A DNA stretch of 64,000 nt from CALNYS01 sp942490855 (GTDB taxonomy: Bacteria; Planctomycetota; Phycisphaerae; Phycisphaerales; UBA1924): the NCBI GenBank assembly GCA_942490855.1, contig CALNYS010000001.1:62001-126000 (forward strand). Reading direction: 5' to 3'. Made by a program: the position numbers and the translations under genes. Within the stretch, counting starts at the first letter, position 1. The number at the start of each line of letters is the position of its first letter. Shown piece by piece: positions 34,988 through 43,851 of this stretch. The notes beneath the pieces are model-generated. The model saw only the letters and a program-made list of their open reading frames with translations, was not told where the DNA came from and searched no databases.

Positions 34988-35167
34988 CATATGATGATAC
35001 GGATGGCAAAGGGAAAGGTTCAAGCGCGTAAAGAACGTGCTGCGAATGCGAACGTATCACAAACATAATCGCGTGCTGCTGGCGCTGAAGTCGCCCGCGG
35101 CGGCCTCCTGTGTGAAGATTTGGTTTTGGGTGGGGTGGGCGCCTTGTGGAAAAAGGGGGACATTGCG

Positions 35168-35173
35168 TACGCT
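35168..35173 (+). promoter_or_regulatory. -10 box TACGCT
   Basis: TACGCT 41 nt before the ATG of 35214-35690. The box is repeated as GGTACGCT at 36234 before the FG-GAP gene. Confidence 0.4.
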
Positions 35174-35183
35174 CCCGCGTCAA

Positions 35184-35208
35184 GGGGCGGAGCCCCCTGT
35201 TGAGGGGG
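35184..35208 (+). promoter_or_regulatory. Two overlapping, mutually exclusive leader hairpins
   Basis: GGGGC-gga-GCCCC (35184-35196) and CCCCC-tgttga-GGGGG (35193-35208) use the same C run, so only one can form at a time. The second ends 5 nt before the ATG at 35214 and would hide the G-rich ribosome site. This may regulate translation. Confidence 0.35.
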
Positions 35209-35213
35209 TCTCG

Positions 35214-35690
35214 ATGAGCAAGGCGTTCTGCGGAGTGTCGGTGGCGGCGGTCGTTCTTCTGGGGGCGCCCGTGGTGGGTCAGATCCTGCCTGTGGGGGAG
35301 CAGGGGGCGTTCGCGGCGGGCTTCCCTGACTTCAGCGGCGCGGAAACCGAGCGCGGGGCGGCCGACGGCGGGCTGGCGTTCGACGCGTTTAGCTTCTCGC
35401 ACCACCGTCTCTCGGTGAGTTCCAAGAAGACGCGCACGCGCGGCGCGTCCTTCGAGGACGCGACCTGGGGCCTCGCGGCCGGCAGCGACCGCGCTGAGAC
35501 AGCGCCCGGCCTGGACATCCTGAGCCTCTACGGCTCCGGCGATGTGCTGAGCCACTCCGGCGCCACGGCGCTCGATGCGATCCTGTTCGACCGCGACAAC
35601 ACCCTCGGCGGACGCCCGCTGACACCCGGCGAGTTCGGCGCCTACGCGTTCGCGGGCACGGTGACGGGCCTCACGCCTGCGGGGTGGTGA
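35214..35690 (+). CDS. Exported hypothetical protein
   Basis: Protein of 158 residues. The N-terminal stretch MSKAFCGVSVAAVVLLGAPVVG looks like a signal peptide. The rest has no recognised domain and is rich in Gly, Ser and Asp, with an R-D-N-T-L-G-G-R-P-L-T-P-G segment near the end. It stops abruptly at GLTPAGW, which may be a truncated C-terminus. The opening DNA AAGGCGTTCTGCGG recurs at 35841, suggesting a duplicated and decayed relative immediately downstream. Confidence 0.5.
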   Translation: MSKAFCGVSVAAVVLLGAPVVGQILPVGEQGAFAAGFPDFSGAETERGAADGGLAFDAFSFSHHRLSVSSKKTRTRGASFEDATWGLAAGSDRAETAPGLDILSLYGSGDVLSHSGATALDAILFDRDNTLGGRPLTPGEFGAYAFAGTVTGLTPAGW

Positions 35691-35901
35691 GGTGGTGGGT
35701 GGTGAGAGGGTGGGTGTAGGCGCCGCTACTGTCCTTTGCGTCTGAAAAAGCAGAGCTTGAGTTCCCCTGTTGATTGCGCGCTAACAGTGTCGAGGGCGTC
35801 TGATCACGGACCTTGGCGGGAGAGGGGAAACGCGAGAATGAAGGCGTTCTGCGGGGTGCCGAGGGTGCTGAGCGGGCAGGTGGTGTCGGCCGCGGTGGAG
35901 C

Positions 35902-36080
35902 TCGGACTCGCTCGGCGACGTGCTCGACGCGTTAGGTTCGCGTGGGTTCGGTCCGCTGCTCGTGATCCAGGCGATAGTCGCCCTCACGCCGGTGGGGGCA
36001 CCGTTCATCTTTGCGGGGATCATTACGCTGATCTCGGGCCAGCACCCCGGGGCGGGACGAGCTGCTGGGGATGGTGGGGT
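35902..36080 (+). pseudogene. ExoD-like gene remnant
   Basis: In one frame the DNA reads SDSLGDVLDALGSRGFGPLLVIQAIVALTPVGAPFIFAGIITLISGQHPG in part (quoted by region: the L-G-D-V-L-D-A-L-G-S-R-G-F-G start and the later hydrophobic helices). This matches the first third of ExoD-family membrane proteins (L-G-D-L-L-D-A-L-x-x-R-G-F-G). ExoD proteins are about 190-200 residues; here only about 50 survive, without start codon, after which the frame is unrelated to the family. Confidence 0.5.
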
Positions 36081-36233
36081 TCAGGTTCGCGGTGGGGACG
36101 GGGTGGTTGGTATGAAGCGGGTCGGCATAACCCTGGCATCGATGTCGTTACTTTTGGGTTATAGCACGCGCGGGCGTGAGAGCGGAGATGTGTTATTCAC
36201 ACGAATGCTTGTTCAAGATCGCGGGGTGTGCGG

Positions 36234-36239
36234 TACGCT
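36234..36239 (+). promoter_or_regulatory. -10 box TACGCT of FG-GAP gene
   Basis: GCGGTACGCT, leader of about 20 nt with GAAGGAG, then the ATG at 36265. Confidence 0.45.
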
Positions 36240-36264
36240 GTCTGTGGCCAACGAAGGAGTTCTC

Positions 36265-38031
36265 ATGCGCTATCGGTCTGTGTCTTGCGTCGCCGCTTTG
36301 GTTTCGGTCGCGGCGGTGTCCTCGACCGCGTCTGCTGGCGGCATGCCGGTCGAGCTGAACCTCGCTGATCTCGACGGATCCAACGGGTTCGTACTAAAGG
36401 GCCTCGATGAGGACGACCTGTGCGGGATCTCTGTTTCTTCGGCTGGTAATTTCGACGGCGACCAGTACGACGACTTGCTCCTCGGCGCGGCTAGTGCCGA
36501 TCCCAACGGCGGCTGGAGCGGGGAGACTTACCTGGTGTATGGCCGTGCGGACCTGGGCGCCGGCGGGGTCTTTGATCTGTCGGATCTGGATAGCAGCAAC
36601 GGCTTTGTTTTAAACGGGATCGATACCGGGGATTACAGCGGCACATCCGTGTCCAGCGCCGGCGATATCAATAATGACGGGCGCGACGACCTCATCATTG
36701 GAGCGCCTGATGCGAGCTCAAACACGAACCGATGCGGCGAGAGCTACGTAGTCTTCAGCGGTCAGACGACGGGAACGGGCGGGTCGTTCGGGCTGGCGTC
36801 TCTGCATGGGTCGGATGGGTTTATTGTGTACGGAACTGATGAGCGCGACTACAGCGGGGGCTCTGTCTCGGGCGCGGGGGACATTAATGGCGACGGCGAC
36901 GACGATTTCTTAATCGGCGTCGCCGGGGGTGATCCGAACGCGTCGATGAATGGTGAAACCAACGCAGGAGAAACCTTCGTGATCTTTGGGGGTGAAGGCG
37001 TCGGGGCGTCTGGTTCGATCCAGCTCTCGGACATTAACGGCGCCAATGGCTTTGTGATCAACGGGATTGATATCGGAGACGGTAGCGGTAGCAGGATCTC
37101 CTCGGCCGGAGACGTCAACGACGATGGGTACAGCGATGTCCTGATCGGGGCGTACAACGCGGATCCTGCGGGCGTCATCACCGGCGCGGCGTACGTGGTC
37201 TTCGGCGGGCCCGGTGTCGGTGCGAACGGGGCCGTTGAGTTGTCGTCACTCGACGGGACGAACGGTTTCGTCCTCCCCGGGATCGATGCGGACGACCACT
37301 GCGGGCTGGCGGTCGCGCCCGCTGGAGACGTTGACGGTGATGGCGTCGACGACCTGATCATAGGAGCCTTTAGTGCCGATCCGAACGGTGGGCGCAGCGG
37401 AGAGAGCTACGTGATCTTCGGCAGCGTCGACGTCGGCTCGGGCGGATCAATCGACCTCTCGACGCTCGACGGTGAAAGCGGCTTCGTGCTGCATGGTGTG
37501 ACCTTCGGGTCGTGGAGCGGGTACGCGGTCTCGTCAGGCGGCGATCTCAACGGCGACGGGTACGACGATCTGGTCATCGGCGCGCGACAAGCGAACACCA
37601 ACGGGAACAGCCAGAGCGGCCGGGTGTACGTGGTGTACGGTGGGCCTTCAGTGGGTGCCCGTGGAACTTTCGAGCTGTCCGAGATCGACGGCGTCAATGG
37701 CTACGTGATCAACGGAGTGTCGAGAGACGACCACGCGGGCTTTTCGGTCTCATCAGCCGGCGATCTGAACGCGGACGGGTTCGCCGATCTCATCATCGGC
37801 GCCCTCTACGCCGATCCGGACGGCGTCGAGACCGGCGCCGCGTACGTGGTGTTCGGGGCCGCTACCCCGTCTCCGGCGGACTTCTCCGGGGACGGTTGCG
37901 TCGACGGTGTCGATCTTGCGATCCTGCTCGCGTCATGGGGCAGCGCGGACGCTGATGTCAACGGTGATCTCGACACCAACAGTCTTGATCTGGCCGCGGT
38001 GCTCGCGGCGTGGAGCAATGGCTGCGGGTGA
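36265..38031 (+). CDS. Secreted FG-GAP (integrin-alpha-type) protein with GC-type dockerin tail
   Basis: Exported protein of 588 residues. The signal peptide is MRYRSVSCVAALVSVAAVSSTASA. Eight repeats of about 62 residues follow. Each has L-D-G-x-N-G-F-V-x-x-G-x-x-x-x-D-x-x-G, S-V-S-S-A-G-D-x-N-x-D-G-x-x-D-L-I-I-G-A and a Y-V-V-F-G end, the FG-GAP blade with its calcium loop. The C-terminus is a dockerin-like tail (D-F-S-G-D-G-C-V-D-G-V-D-L-A-I-L-L, then D-V-N-G-D-L-D-T-N-S-L-D-L-A). GAAGGAG precedes the ATG. Likely an adhesive or structural surface protein; codon bias is weaker than that of neighbours. Confidence 0.85.
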   Translation: MRYRSVSCVAALVSVAAVSSTASAGGMPVELNLADLDGSNGFVLKGLDEDDLCGISVSSAGNFDGDQYDDLLLGAASADPNGGWSGETYLVYGRADLGAGGVFDLSDLDSSNGFVLNGIDTGDYSGTSVSSAGDINNDGRDDLIIGAPDASSNTNRCGESYVVFSGQTTGTGGSFGLASLHGSDGFIVYGTDERDYSGGSVSGAGDINGDGDDDFLIGVAGGDPNASMNGETNAGETFVIFGGEGVGASGSIQLSDINGANGFVINGIDIGDGSGSRISSAGDVNDDGYSDVLIGAYNADPAGVITGAAYVVFGGPGVGANGAVELSSLDGTNGFVLPGIDADDHCGLAVAPAGDVDGDGVDDLIIGAFSADPNGGRSGESYVIFGSVDVGSGGSIDLSTLDGESGFVLHGVTFGSWSGYAVSSGGDLNGDGYDDLVIGARQANTNGNSQSGRVYVVYGGPSVGARGTFELSEIDGVNGYVINGVSRDDHAGFSVSSAGDLNADGFADLIIGALYADPDGVETGAAYVVFGAATPSPADFSGDGCVDGVDLAILLASWGSADADVNGDLDTNSLDLAAVLAAWSNGCG

Positions 38032-38131
38032 TGCGGTGATCGACGCTGCGTATACAGAGCGTTCATCGCGATCGATTCGATTGGCGTGCGGCCCGCAAAT
38101 CACGAAAGCCCATCTCGCATCACACACAAAA

Positions 38132-38204
38132 AGCCGCCGACCGGAATCGAACCGGTAACCTCGAGATTACAAATCACGCGCTCTGCCAATTGAGCTACGG
38201 CGGC
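38132..38204 (-). tRNA. tRNA-Thr (TGT)
   Basis: Minus-strand cloverleaf: acceptor GCCGCCG/CGGCGGC, D arm GCTC/GAGC, anticodon loop TTTGTAA with TGT at 34-36, T arm ACCGG/CCGGT with loop TTCGATT. Discriminator T, followed by TTTT; no CCA is encoded. The anticodon stem CGTGA/TCTCG has one U-U mismatch at the third pair. A 72-nt body is normal. Confidence 0.92.
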
Positions 38205-38217
38205 TGGGTCGTCGCGA

Positions 38218-38919
38218 CTATATCTGCGCGTCGCGGGCGGCGGTGGCGGGTTCGGGGGTCAGGCGGTCGGTGATGCGGTCGAGGAGCCAGCGGGCGAACT
38301 CGGGCTTGGGGATCGGGCCGCCCGTGTCGGCCTGGGCGCCGGCGGGGGTGAGGAAGGTGGCCTCGATGGTGTCGGCGCCCATCGTCTCGAGGGGGTTGGC
38401 GACGATCGCGTCGACGCGCTTGCGCTCGAGCTTGGCGCTGGCGGAGGTGAGGAGGCGTTCGCGGGGCTCGAGGGCGAAGGCGACGTAGCACTGGTCGTCT
38501 CGCTTGCGCGCGGCTTCGCCCGCGATGAGGTCGGGGATGGGCTCGAGGCGGAGGGTCATGTCGTCGCCGGTGCGCTTGATCTTGCCCTCGGAGGTCGAGC
38601 AGGCGGCGGGGCGATAATCGGCGACGGCGGCGGCCATGACGAGCGCGTCGCAGCTTGGCGCGTGGCTCGCGAGGGCGGCTTGAAGGTCGGCCGCCGTTTG
38701 GAACCGGACGACGTGGACAGCCGTATTGGTTGGTTCGGCGGCCTGTGGGCCGAGGAGGAGAACGACGTCCCAGCCGCGGTTTGCGGCGGCGTCCGCGAGA
38801 GCGGCGCCGAGGCGTCCCGAGGAGCGGTTCCCGAGGTAGCGGACCTCGTCGATGGGCTCCCAAGTTGGGCCTGAGGTGATGAGGAGTCGTGTCGTGGACG
38901 TGCTCGCGAGGCGGGTCAT
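38218..38919 (-). CDS. coaB: Phosphopantothenate-cysteine ligase, stand-alone CoaB
   Basis: Coenzyme A synthesis: joins 4'-phosphopantothenate and cysteine using a nucleotide triphosphate. The protein has 233 residues with only the CoaB half of the usual Dfp fusion: ITSGPTWEPIDEVRYLGNRSSG at 14-35 (nucleotide site), V-M-A-A-A-V-A-D-Y-R-P near 94 and E-G-K-I-K-R near 110 (catalytic Lys motif). The flavin-binding CoaC decarboxylase half is absent and not found in the window. An AGGAG lies before the ATG at 38919. The tRNA-Thr follows 13 nt after its stop. Confidence 0.88.
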   Translation of the reverse strand: MTRLASTSTTRLLITSGPTWEPIDEVRYLGNRSSGRLGAALADAAANRGWDVVLLLGPQAAEPTNTAVHVVRFQTAADLQAALASHAPSCDALVMAAAVADYRPAACSTSEGKIKRTGDDMTLRLEPIPDLIAGEAARKRDDQCYVAFALEPRERLLTSASAKLERKRVDAIVANPLETMGADTIEATFLTPAGAQADTGGPIPKPEFARWLLDRITDRLTPEPATAARDAQI

Positions 38920-39032
38920 GGGGCTCCTGGTTGGGGTAGATTAGGCGCGTGGGGGCCAGTCAGCATACTGTGGACCTCCTTGGGCGTCGTTTGGACGCTC
39001 TGCGCTGACGAGTGAAAGGGATACCGAGTCGC

Positions 39033-40757
39033 ATGGCACGATCACGGAAGAAACTCGGGGAGCTCCTCGTCGCGATGGAGACGGCGACGCCGGACCAGGT
39101 CAAGAAGGGCCTGAAGGAGCGGAAGTCCGGCCAGCGCATCGGCGAGGCGATGGTGGAGATGGGTCTGGTGAAGGAGGAGGCGGTGGCGAAGGCGCTGGCC
39201 CGCCAGTTCCGCCTGCCTTTCGTGGACCTGAAGGACAAGAAGATCGAGGCGCAGATCGACGCGTCGCTGATCCCCGAAGAGCTGATCATGAAGCACCAGG
39301 TGCTGCCGCTCTCGAAGGAGAACGGTCGCCTGCAGCTGATCGTGCACGACCCGATGGACCTCGAGCTGATGGACGCGCTGCGGTTCCGTCTGAGCGTCGA
39401 GGTCGAGCCCCACGTGGCGACGAAGGGGCTGATCAAGGCGTACATCGACACGAAGGTCGCCGGGACGAAGATGGTCGAGGCGAACGAGTCGCTGGTGACG
39501 GAGTCGATCGACCGGTCGGTGGACAAGTCGGTTGACGCGTCGATCGACAAGGCGGCCGAGGACGCGCCGATCATCAAGCTGGTCAACCGCATCCTGATCG
39601 AAGCGGTGAAGATGCGGGCGTCTGACATCCACATCGAGCCGATGGCCAACCGCGTGCGTCTGCGCTACCGCATCGACGGCGTGTGCATCGAGCGCGACAA
39701 CCTTCCCAAGCGCATGCAGAACGCGCTGATCACGCGCATCAAGCTGATGTCGGGCGTGAACATCGCGGAGAAGCGTCTGCCGCTGGACGGGCGCATCAAG
39801 CTCCCGGTGGACGACGCGCAGATCGACTTCCGCGTGTCGACGTGCCCGGCGTACCACGGGGACTCGACGGTGCTGCGTATCCTGCGCCCCGACTCGGTGC
39901 GCATCGGTCTGGCGAACCTCGGGTTCGAGCCGGACACGCTCGAGATCTTCAACCGCGTCATCAAGCGTCCCAACGGCATCTTCCTGGTGACGGGCCCGAC
40001 GGGCTCGGGCAAGACGACGACGCTGTACTCGGCGCTGGACATCCTCAACACGCCCGACCGCAAGATCATCACGGCCGAGGACCCGGTCGAGTACGCGTTC
40101 CGCGGCATCAACCAGTGCCAGGTGCGCGAGGGCGTGGGGCTGTCGTTCGCGGGCATCCTGCGCGCGATGCTGCGTCAGGCGCCGAACATCATCCTCGTCG
40201 GCGAGATCCGAGATAAGGAAGTCGCCGAGGTGGCGATCCAGGCGGCGCTGACGGGCCACCTAGTCTTCAGCACGCTGCACACGAACGACGCGCCGTCGGC
40301 GATCACGCGTCTGGTGGACATGGGCGTGAAGCCGTTCCTCGTGGCGTCGTCGATCCAGGCGATCCTCGCGCAGCGGCTTATCCGCCGGTTGTGCGACGAG
40401 TGCAAAGAGCCCGACGACGCGCCGGATCCCAAGTACATGCGCCTGTGCGGGATCACGCCCGAGGAGCAGGCGAACGGGACGATCTACAAGGCCGTCGGGT
40501 GCGCCAAGTGCAACAACTCCGGGTACCGGGGTCGCCAGGGCATCTACGAGCTGATGATGATGAACGGTCAGGTGCGAGACCTGGCGTTCCAGCAGGCGTC
40601 GGTCGCGAAGATCCGCGCGGCGGCGATCGCCTCCGGCATGCGCCCGCTGCTAGGCGACGGCAAGATCAAGGTGCTCAAGGGCATCACGACGCCCGCCGAG
40701 ATCGCGCGTGTGGCCCAGGCCGACGGCATCGAGGCGGAAGAAGAAACCGTCGCGTAA
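39033..40757 (+). CDS. GspE/PilB-type pilus assembly ATPase, first copy
   Basis: Hexameric ATPase that drives pilus or pseudopilus assembly, 574 residues. The N-terminal MshEN domain spans about 1-120 (K-K-L-G-E-L-L-V-A-M...R-Q-F-R-L-P-F-V-D-L). Walker A GPTGSGKTTT lies at 322-331, then the Asp box E-D-P-V-E-Y and the His box L-V-F-S-T-L-H-T-N-D-A-P. A C-terminal tetracysteine zinc site is present: C-D-E-C, later C-A-K-C. ATG 39033 was preferred over GTG 39012. It starts the long pilus operon and is followed by pilT. Confidence 0.93.
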   Translation: MARSRKKLGELLVAMETATPDQVKKGLKERKSGQRIGEAMVEMGLVKEEAVAKALARQFRLPFVDLKDKKIEAQIDASLIPEELIMKHQVLPLSKENGRLQLIVHDPMDLELMDALRFRLSVEVEPHVATKGLIKAYIDTKVAGTKMVEANESLVTESIDRSVDKSVDASIDKAAEDAPIIKLVNRILIEAVKMRASDIHIEPMANRVRLRYRIDGVCIERDNLPKRMQNALITRIKLMSGVNIAEKRLPLDGRIKLPVDDAQIDFRVSTCPAYHGDSTVLRILRPDSVRIGLANLGFEPDTLEIFNRVIKRPNGIFLVTGPTGSGKTTTLYSALDILNTPDRKIITAEDPVEYAFRGINQCQVREGVGLSFAGILRAMLRQAPNIILVGEIRDKEVAEVAIQAALTGHLVFSTLHTNDAPSAITRLVDMGVKPFLVASSIQAILAQRLIRRLCDECKEPDDAPDPKYMRLCGITPEEQANGTIYKAVGCAKCNNSGYRGRQGIYELMMMNGQVRDLAFQQASVAKIRAAAIASGMRPLLGDGKIKVLKGITTPAEIARVAQADGIEAEEETVA

Positions 40758-40817
40758 CTACGCATTCCCACGCGGGGCGGCCCGCGTGATGTTCTGTAGC
40801 ACGAGGAGAGAGGACGC

Positions 40818-41933
40818 ATGTCCACGATTCAGATCGACCGCCTGCTCGACACCGTCGTCAAGACCGGCGCGAGCGACCTTCACCTGACCGTCGGGCGCCC
40901 CCCGACCCTGCGCCTCTCGGGCGAGCTCCGCAACCTCCAGACCAAGGTCCTCGACCCCGACGACCTCGTGACGCTGATGAAGTCCATCACGCCGGAGAAG
41001 TCGCAGCAGGAACTCCAGGAAGTGGGGGGCTGCGACTTCGGGTTCGCGTACGGCGACGCGGCCCGCTTCCGCGTCTCGGTCTTCCGCCAGAAGGGCAACC
41101 TCGCGATCGTCCTGCGACTGATCCCGAACCGTCTGCTGACGTTCGACGAGATCGGCCTCCCGCCGATGGTCAAGGATCTGATCCGGCGCCCCCGCGGGAT
41201 GTTCCTCGTCACGGGCCCCACGGGCTCGGGCAAGACGACCACGCTGGCGACGATGATCGACTACATCAACCAGAACTACGACCGCCACATCATCACGATG
41301 GAAGACCCCATCGAGTACTACCACCAGCACAAGAAGTCCATCATCAACCAGCGTCAGGTGCACGCCGACGTCCCGTCCTTCTCCGAGTCCCTCCGGCGCG
41401 CCCTGCGTCAGGACCCCGACGTGATCCTCGTCGGCGAGATGCGAGACCTCGACACCATCGAGGCCGCGGTGATGGCTGCCGAGACCGGTCACCTTGTGTT
41501 CGGGACGCTCCACACCACGGGCGCCGCCAAGACGATCGACCGCCTCGTTGACGCCTTCCCGGTGAGCCAGCAGAACCAGATCCGCATCCAGCTCTCGACC
41601 ACACTGATCTCGGTGATCAGCCAGGCGCTGCTGCCCCGGATCGACACCAAGGGGATGGTCGCGGCGTACGAGATGCTGGTGCTGACGCCGGCCGTGGCGA
41701 ACCTCATCCGAGACAACAAGACGTTCCGTATCGACTCCTCCATCCAGACGGGCAAGAACCTCGGGATGCAGCTGCTGGACGATCACCTCTGGCAGCTCTA
41801 CTCCGAGGGCAAGATCGCCGCCGAGGAGATGATCGACCGCGCCAAGGACCCCGCCGGGCTGTCCCAGAAGGTCCACAAGCAGGGCGGTATGGTCGGTCGT
41901 CCGGAGCTGGACGCCGAAGAAGAGGTGGCGTAA
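40818..41933 (+). CDS. pilT: PilT-type twitching ATPase
   Basis: Retraction ATPase family, 371 residues. It has the short N-terminal domain of PilT (G-A-S-D-L-H-L-T-V-G-R-P-P at about 18-30), Walker A GPTGSGKTTT at 133-142, M-E-D-P-I-E-Y and H-L-V-F-G-T-L-H-T-T, and no zinc site. The C-terminal A-N-L-I-R-D-N-K segment corresponds to the AIRNLIRE box of PilT. It lies between the two PilB-like genes, as in Planctomycete pilus loci. GAGGAGAGAGG precedes the ATG. Confidence 0.93.
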   Translation: MSTIQIDRLLDTVVKTGASDLHLTVGRPPTLRLSGELRNLQTKVLDPDDLVTLMKSITPEKSQQELQEVGGCDFGFAYGDAARFRVSVFRQKGNLAIVLRLIPNRLLTFDEIGLPPMVKDLIRRPRGMFLVTGPTGSGKTTTLATMIDYINQNYDRHIITMEDPIEYYHQHKKSIINQRQVHADVPSFSESLRRALRQDPDVILVGEMRDLDTIEAAVMAAETGHLVFGTLHTTGAAKTIDRLVDAFPVSQQNQIRIQLSTTLISVISQALLPRIDTKGMVAAYEMLVLTPAVANLIRDNKTFRIDSSIQTGKNLGMQLLDDHLWQLYSEGKIAAEEMIDRAKDPAGLSQKVHKQGGMVGRPELDAEEEVA

Positions 41934-42075
41934 ATAGCAACGAAAGCTCGTTGTCTCTACGTAAAAACTGAGTTCAACGCCGAAATCAGAGGGATCAGCC
42001 CTCGGGTCGGCCTCGTAGGGTACTGCGCGGGACTCGGTGTATCCGGTCCCGCCTGACGTACGGAGACTGGTCGCG

Positions 42076-43809
42076 ATGCCGACAATGGATCCCGCCGAAC
42101 TGAAGAACCGCAAGCTCGGGCGTGTGCTCACGAAGATGGGCAAGGTGACGCGCGAGCAGGTGCACGAGGCGCTCTCCGTTCAGAAGGAACGGAAGAAGCC
42201 CATCGGCGAGCTGCTCGTCGAGCTCGGGTACGTCACCGACCTGGACATCCAGCAGGCTCTGGCCGGGCAGGCCGGGCTCGTCTTCGAGGACATCTCGGAG
42301 CTGGAGCTCGAGCCGAGCGTAGTTGAGGCGATCCCCGCCGAGACGGTGCAGGCCTATCAGGTGGTGCCGATCGAGCACGTGGCGGGGTCGAAGAAGCTGA
42401 AGATCGCGATGAAGAGCCCGGACAACTTCCGGGCGGTCGACGACCTCCGTCTGCTGATGGGGTTCAAGGTCGAGGCGGTGGTCGCGGACCCGGTCCACAT
42501 CGACGCGCTGATCGCGAAGCACTACAGCAAGACCGAGTCGGTCGCGGACGTCGTCGGGACGCTCGCCGAGGACGAGAAGTTCGCGGCGCTGGCCGACCGC
42601 GGGGACTCGATCGACCTCGACGAGGTGCTTGAGGTCGCCGACGACAACAACGTCATCAAGCTGCTGAACCTCGTGCTGCTGCAGGCGATCAAGGACCGGG
42701 CGTCGGACATCCACTTCGAGCCGTTCGAGGACGAGTTCAAGATCCGGTACCGCATCGACGGCGTGCTGTACGAGATGGTCCCGCCCCCGGCGTACCTCGG
42801 GCCGGCGATCGTCAGCCGCGTGAAGGTCATGGCGAACCTGGACATCGCCGAGCGACGCATCCCGCAGGACGGTCGCGTCGAGCTGGTGGTGGGGGGGAAC
42901 CCCGTTGACCTGCGCGTCGCGGTGCTGCCGACGATGTACGGCGAGTCGGTCGTGATGCGCGTGCTGGACCGCTCGAACGTCGAGCTGAGCCTCGACCGCG
43001 TGGGCCTCGACCAGAACAACCTCGCGACGGTCGAGAACCTGATCCACAAGCCCAACGGCATCGTGATCGTCACGGGCCCCACGGGCTCGGGCAAGACGAC
43101 GACTCTGTACGCGGCGCTCTCGTCGCTCAACACCATCGACACGAAGATCCTCACCGCGGAGGACCCCGTCGAGTACGACATCGACGGGCTCTGCCAGGTG
43201 CAGGTGAACTCGGACGTGGGGATGACGTTCGCCCGCGCGCTGCGCAGCTTCCTGCGTCAGGACCCGGACGTGATCCTCGTCGGTGAGATCCGCGACCTCG
43301 AGACGGCGGAGATCGCGGTGCAGGCCTCGCTGACGGGCCACCTCGTGTTCAGCACGCTGCACACCAACGACGCGCCGAGCTCCATCGTGCGACTGATCGA
43401 CCTCGGGCTCCAGGAGTTCCTCCTGACGGCGACGATCGAGGGCATCGTGGCCCAGCGCCTCGTGCGCACGATCTGCCCGAAGTGCAAGACCGGGTTCGTC
43501 CCGACCGACGAGCAGCTCATGGAGCTGTCGCTCACGCCGGAGGCGGTCGCCGGGCGCGAGTTCTTCCGCGGCGAGGGCTGCGACCACTGCCACGGGTCGG
43601 GCTACAAGGGGCGGATGGGCATCTTCGAGATCATGGTCATGGACGACGAGATCCGCGACCTGGTCATGGAGGGCGCCAGCACGGCGCAGATCCGCGATCT
43701 GGCCCGTCGCCACGGGATGAGTTCGCTCCGCGAGAGCGGGCTGCGCGGGATCTATGACGGGCTGACGACGATCGACGAGGTCGTCCGCGAGACCATCGAG
43801 GAAGACTGA
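42076..43809 (+). CDS. GspE/PilB-type pilus assembly ATPase, second copy
   Basis: Paralogue of 39033-40757, 577 residues. Domain plan: MshEN at about 5-115 (R-K-L-G-R-V-L-T-K-M-G-K-V), Walker A GPTGSGKTTT at 334-343, E-D-P-V-E-Y, H-L-V-F-S-T-L-H-T-N-D-A-P, and the zinc site C-P-K-C...C-D-H-C. The ATG at 42076 is selected; the longer frame from 42037 lacks a good ribosome site. It lies directly before pilC, which suggests that this copy serves the platform and pseudopilins of this operon. Two assembly ATPases in one operon is unusual. Confidence 0.93.
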   Translation: MPTMDPAELKNRKLGRVLTKMGKVTREQVHEALSVQKERKKPIGELLVELGYVTDLDIQQALAGQAGLVFEDISELELEPSVVEAIPAETVQAYQVVPIEHVAGSKKLKIAMKSPDNFRAVDDLRLLMGFKVEAVVADPVHIDALIAKHYSKTESVADVVGTLAEDEKFAALADRGDSIDLDEVLEVADDNNVIKLLNLVLLQAIKDRASDIHFEPFEDEFKIRYRIDGVLYEMVPPPAYLGPAIVSRVKVMANLDIAERRIPQDGRVELVVGGNPVDLRVAVLPTMYGESVVMRVLDRSNVELSLDRVGLDQNNLATVENLIHKPNGIVIVTGPTGSGKTTTLYAALSSLNTIDTKILTAEDPVEYDIDGLCQVQVNSDVGMTFARALRSFLRQDPDVILVGEIRDLETAEIAVQASLTGHLVFSTLHTNDAPSSIVRLIDLGLQEFLLTATIEGIVAQRLVRTICPKCKTGFVPTDEQLMELSLTPEAVAGREFFRGEGCDHCHGSGYKGRMGIFEIMVMDDEIRDLVMEGASTAQIRDLARRHGMSSLRESGLRGIYDGLTTIDEVVRETIEED

Positions 43810-43851
43810 TTTTAGAGCGGCGCGGGCGACGCCCCGAGCCGGGAGACACCG

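Larger units (their letters stand above)
35691..36264. other. Decayed 574-bp intergenic region
   Basis: It holds no intact gene. It contains a second ATGAAGGCGTTCTGCGGGGT start (35838) similar to the start of the preceding gene, but that frame soon becomes Arg/Gly/Trp-rich nonsense, and a fragment of an ExoD-like gene lies in another frame. A G-rich tract at 35690-35725 precedes GGCGCCGCTACT, one base different from the end of the 86-bp repeats. The region reads as the wreck of one or two former genes. Confidence 0.5.

Noticed and set aside
35700..35730. G-quadruplex or a fourth 86-bp element
   Set aside because: The G-run is irregular. Only 12 nt resemble the element's end and neither hairpin is present.
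41934..42075. Terminator between pilT and the second pilB (AACGA-AAGC-TCGTT)
   Set aside because: Only a 5-bp stem with no T run; the operon most likely continues.
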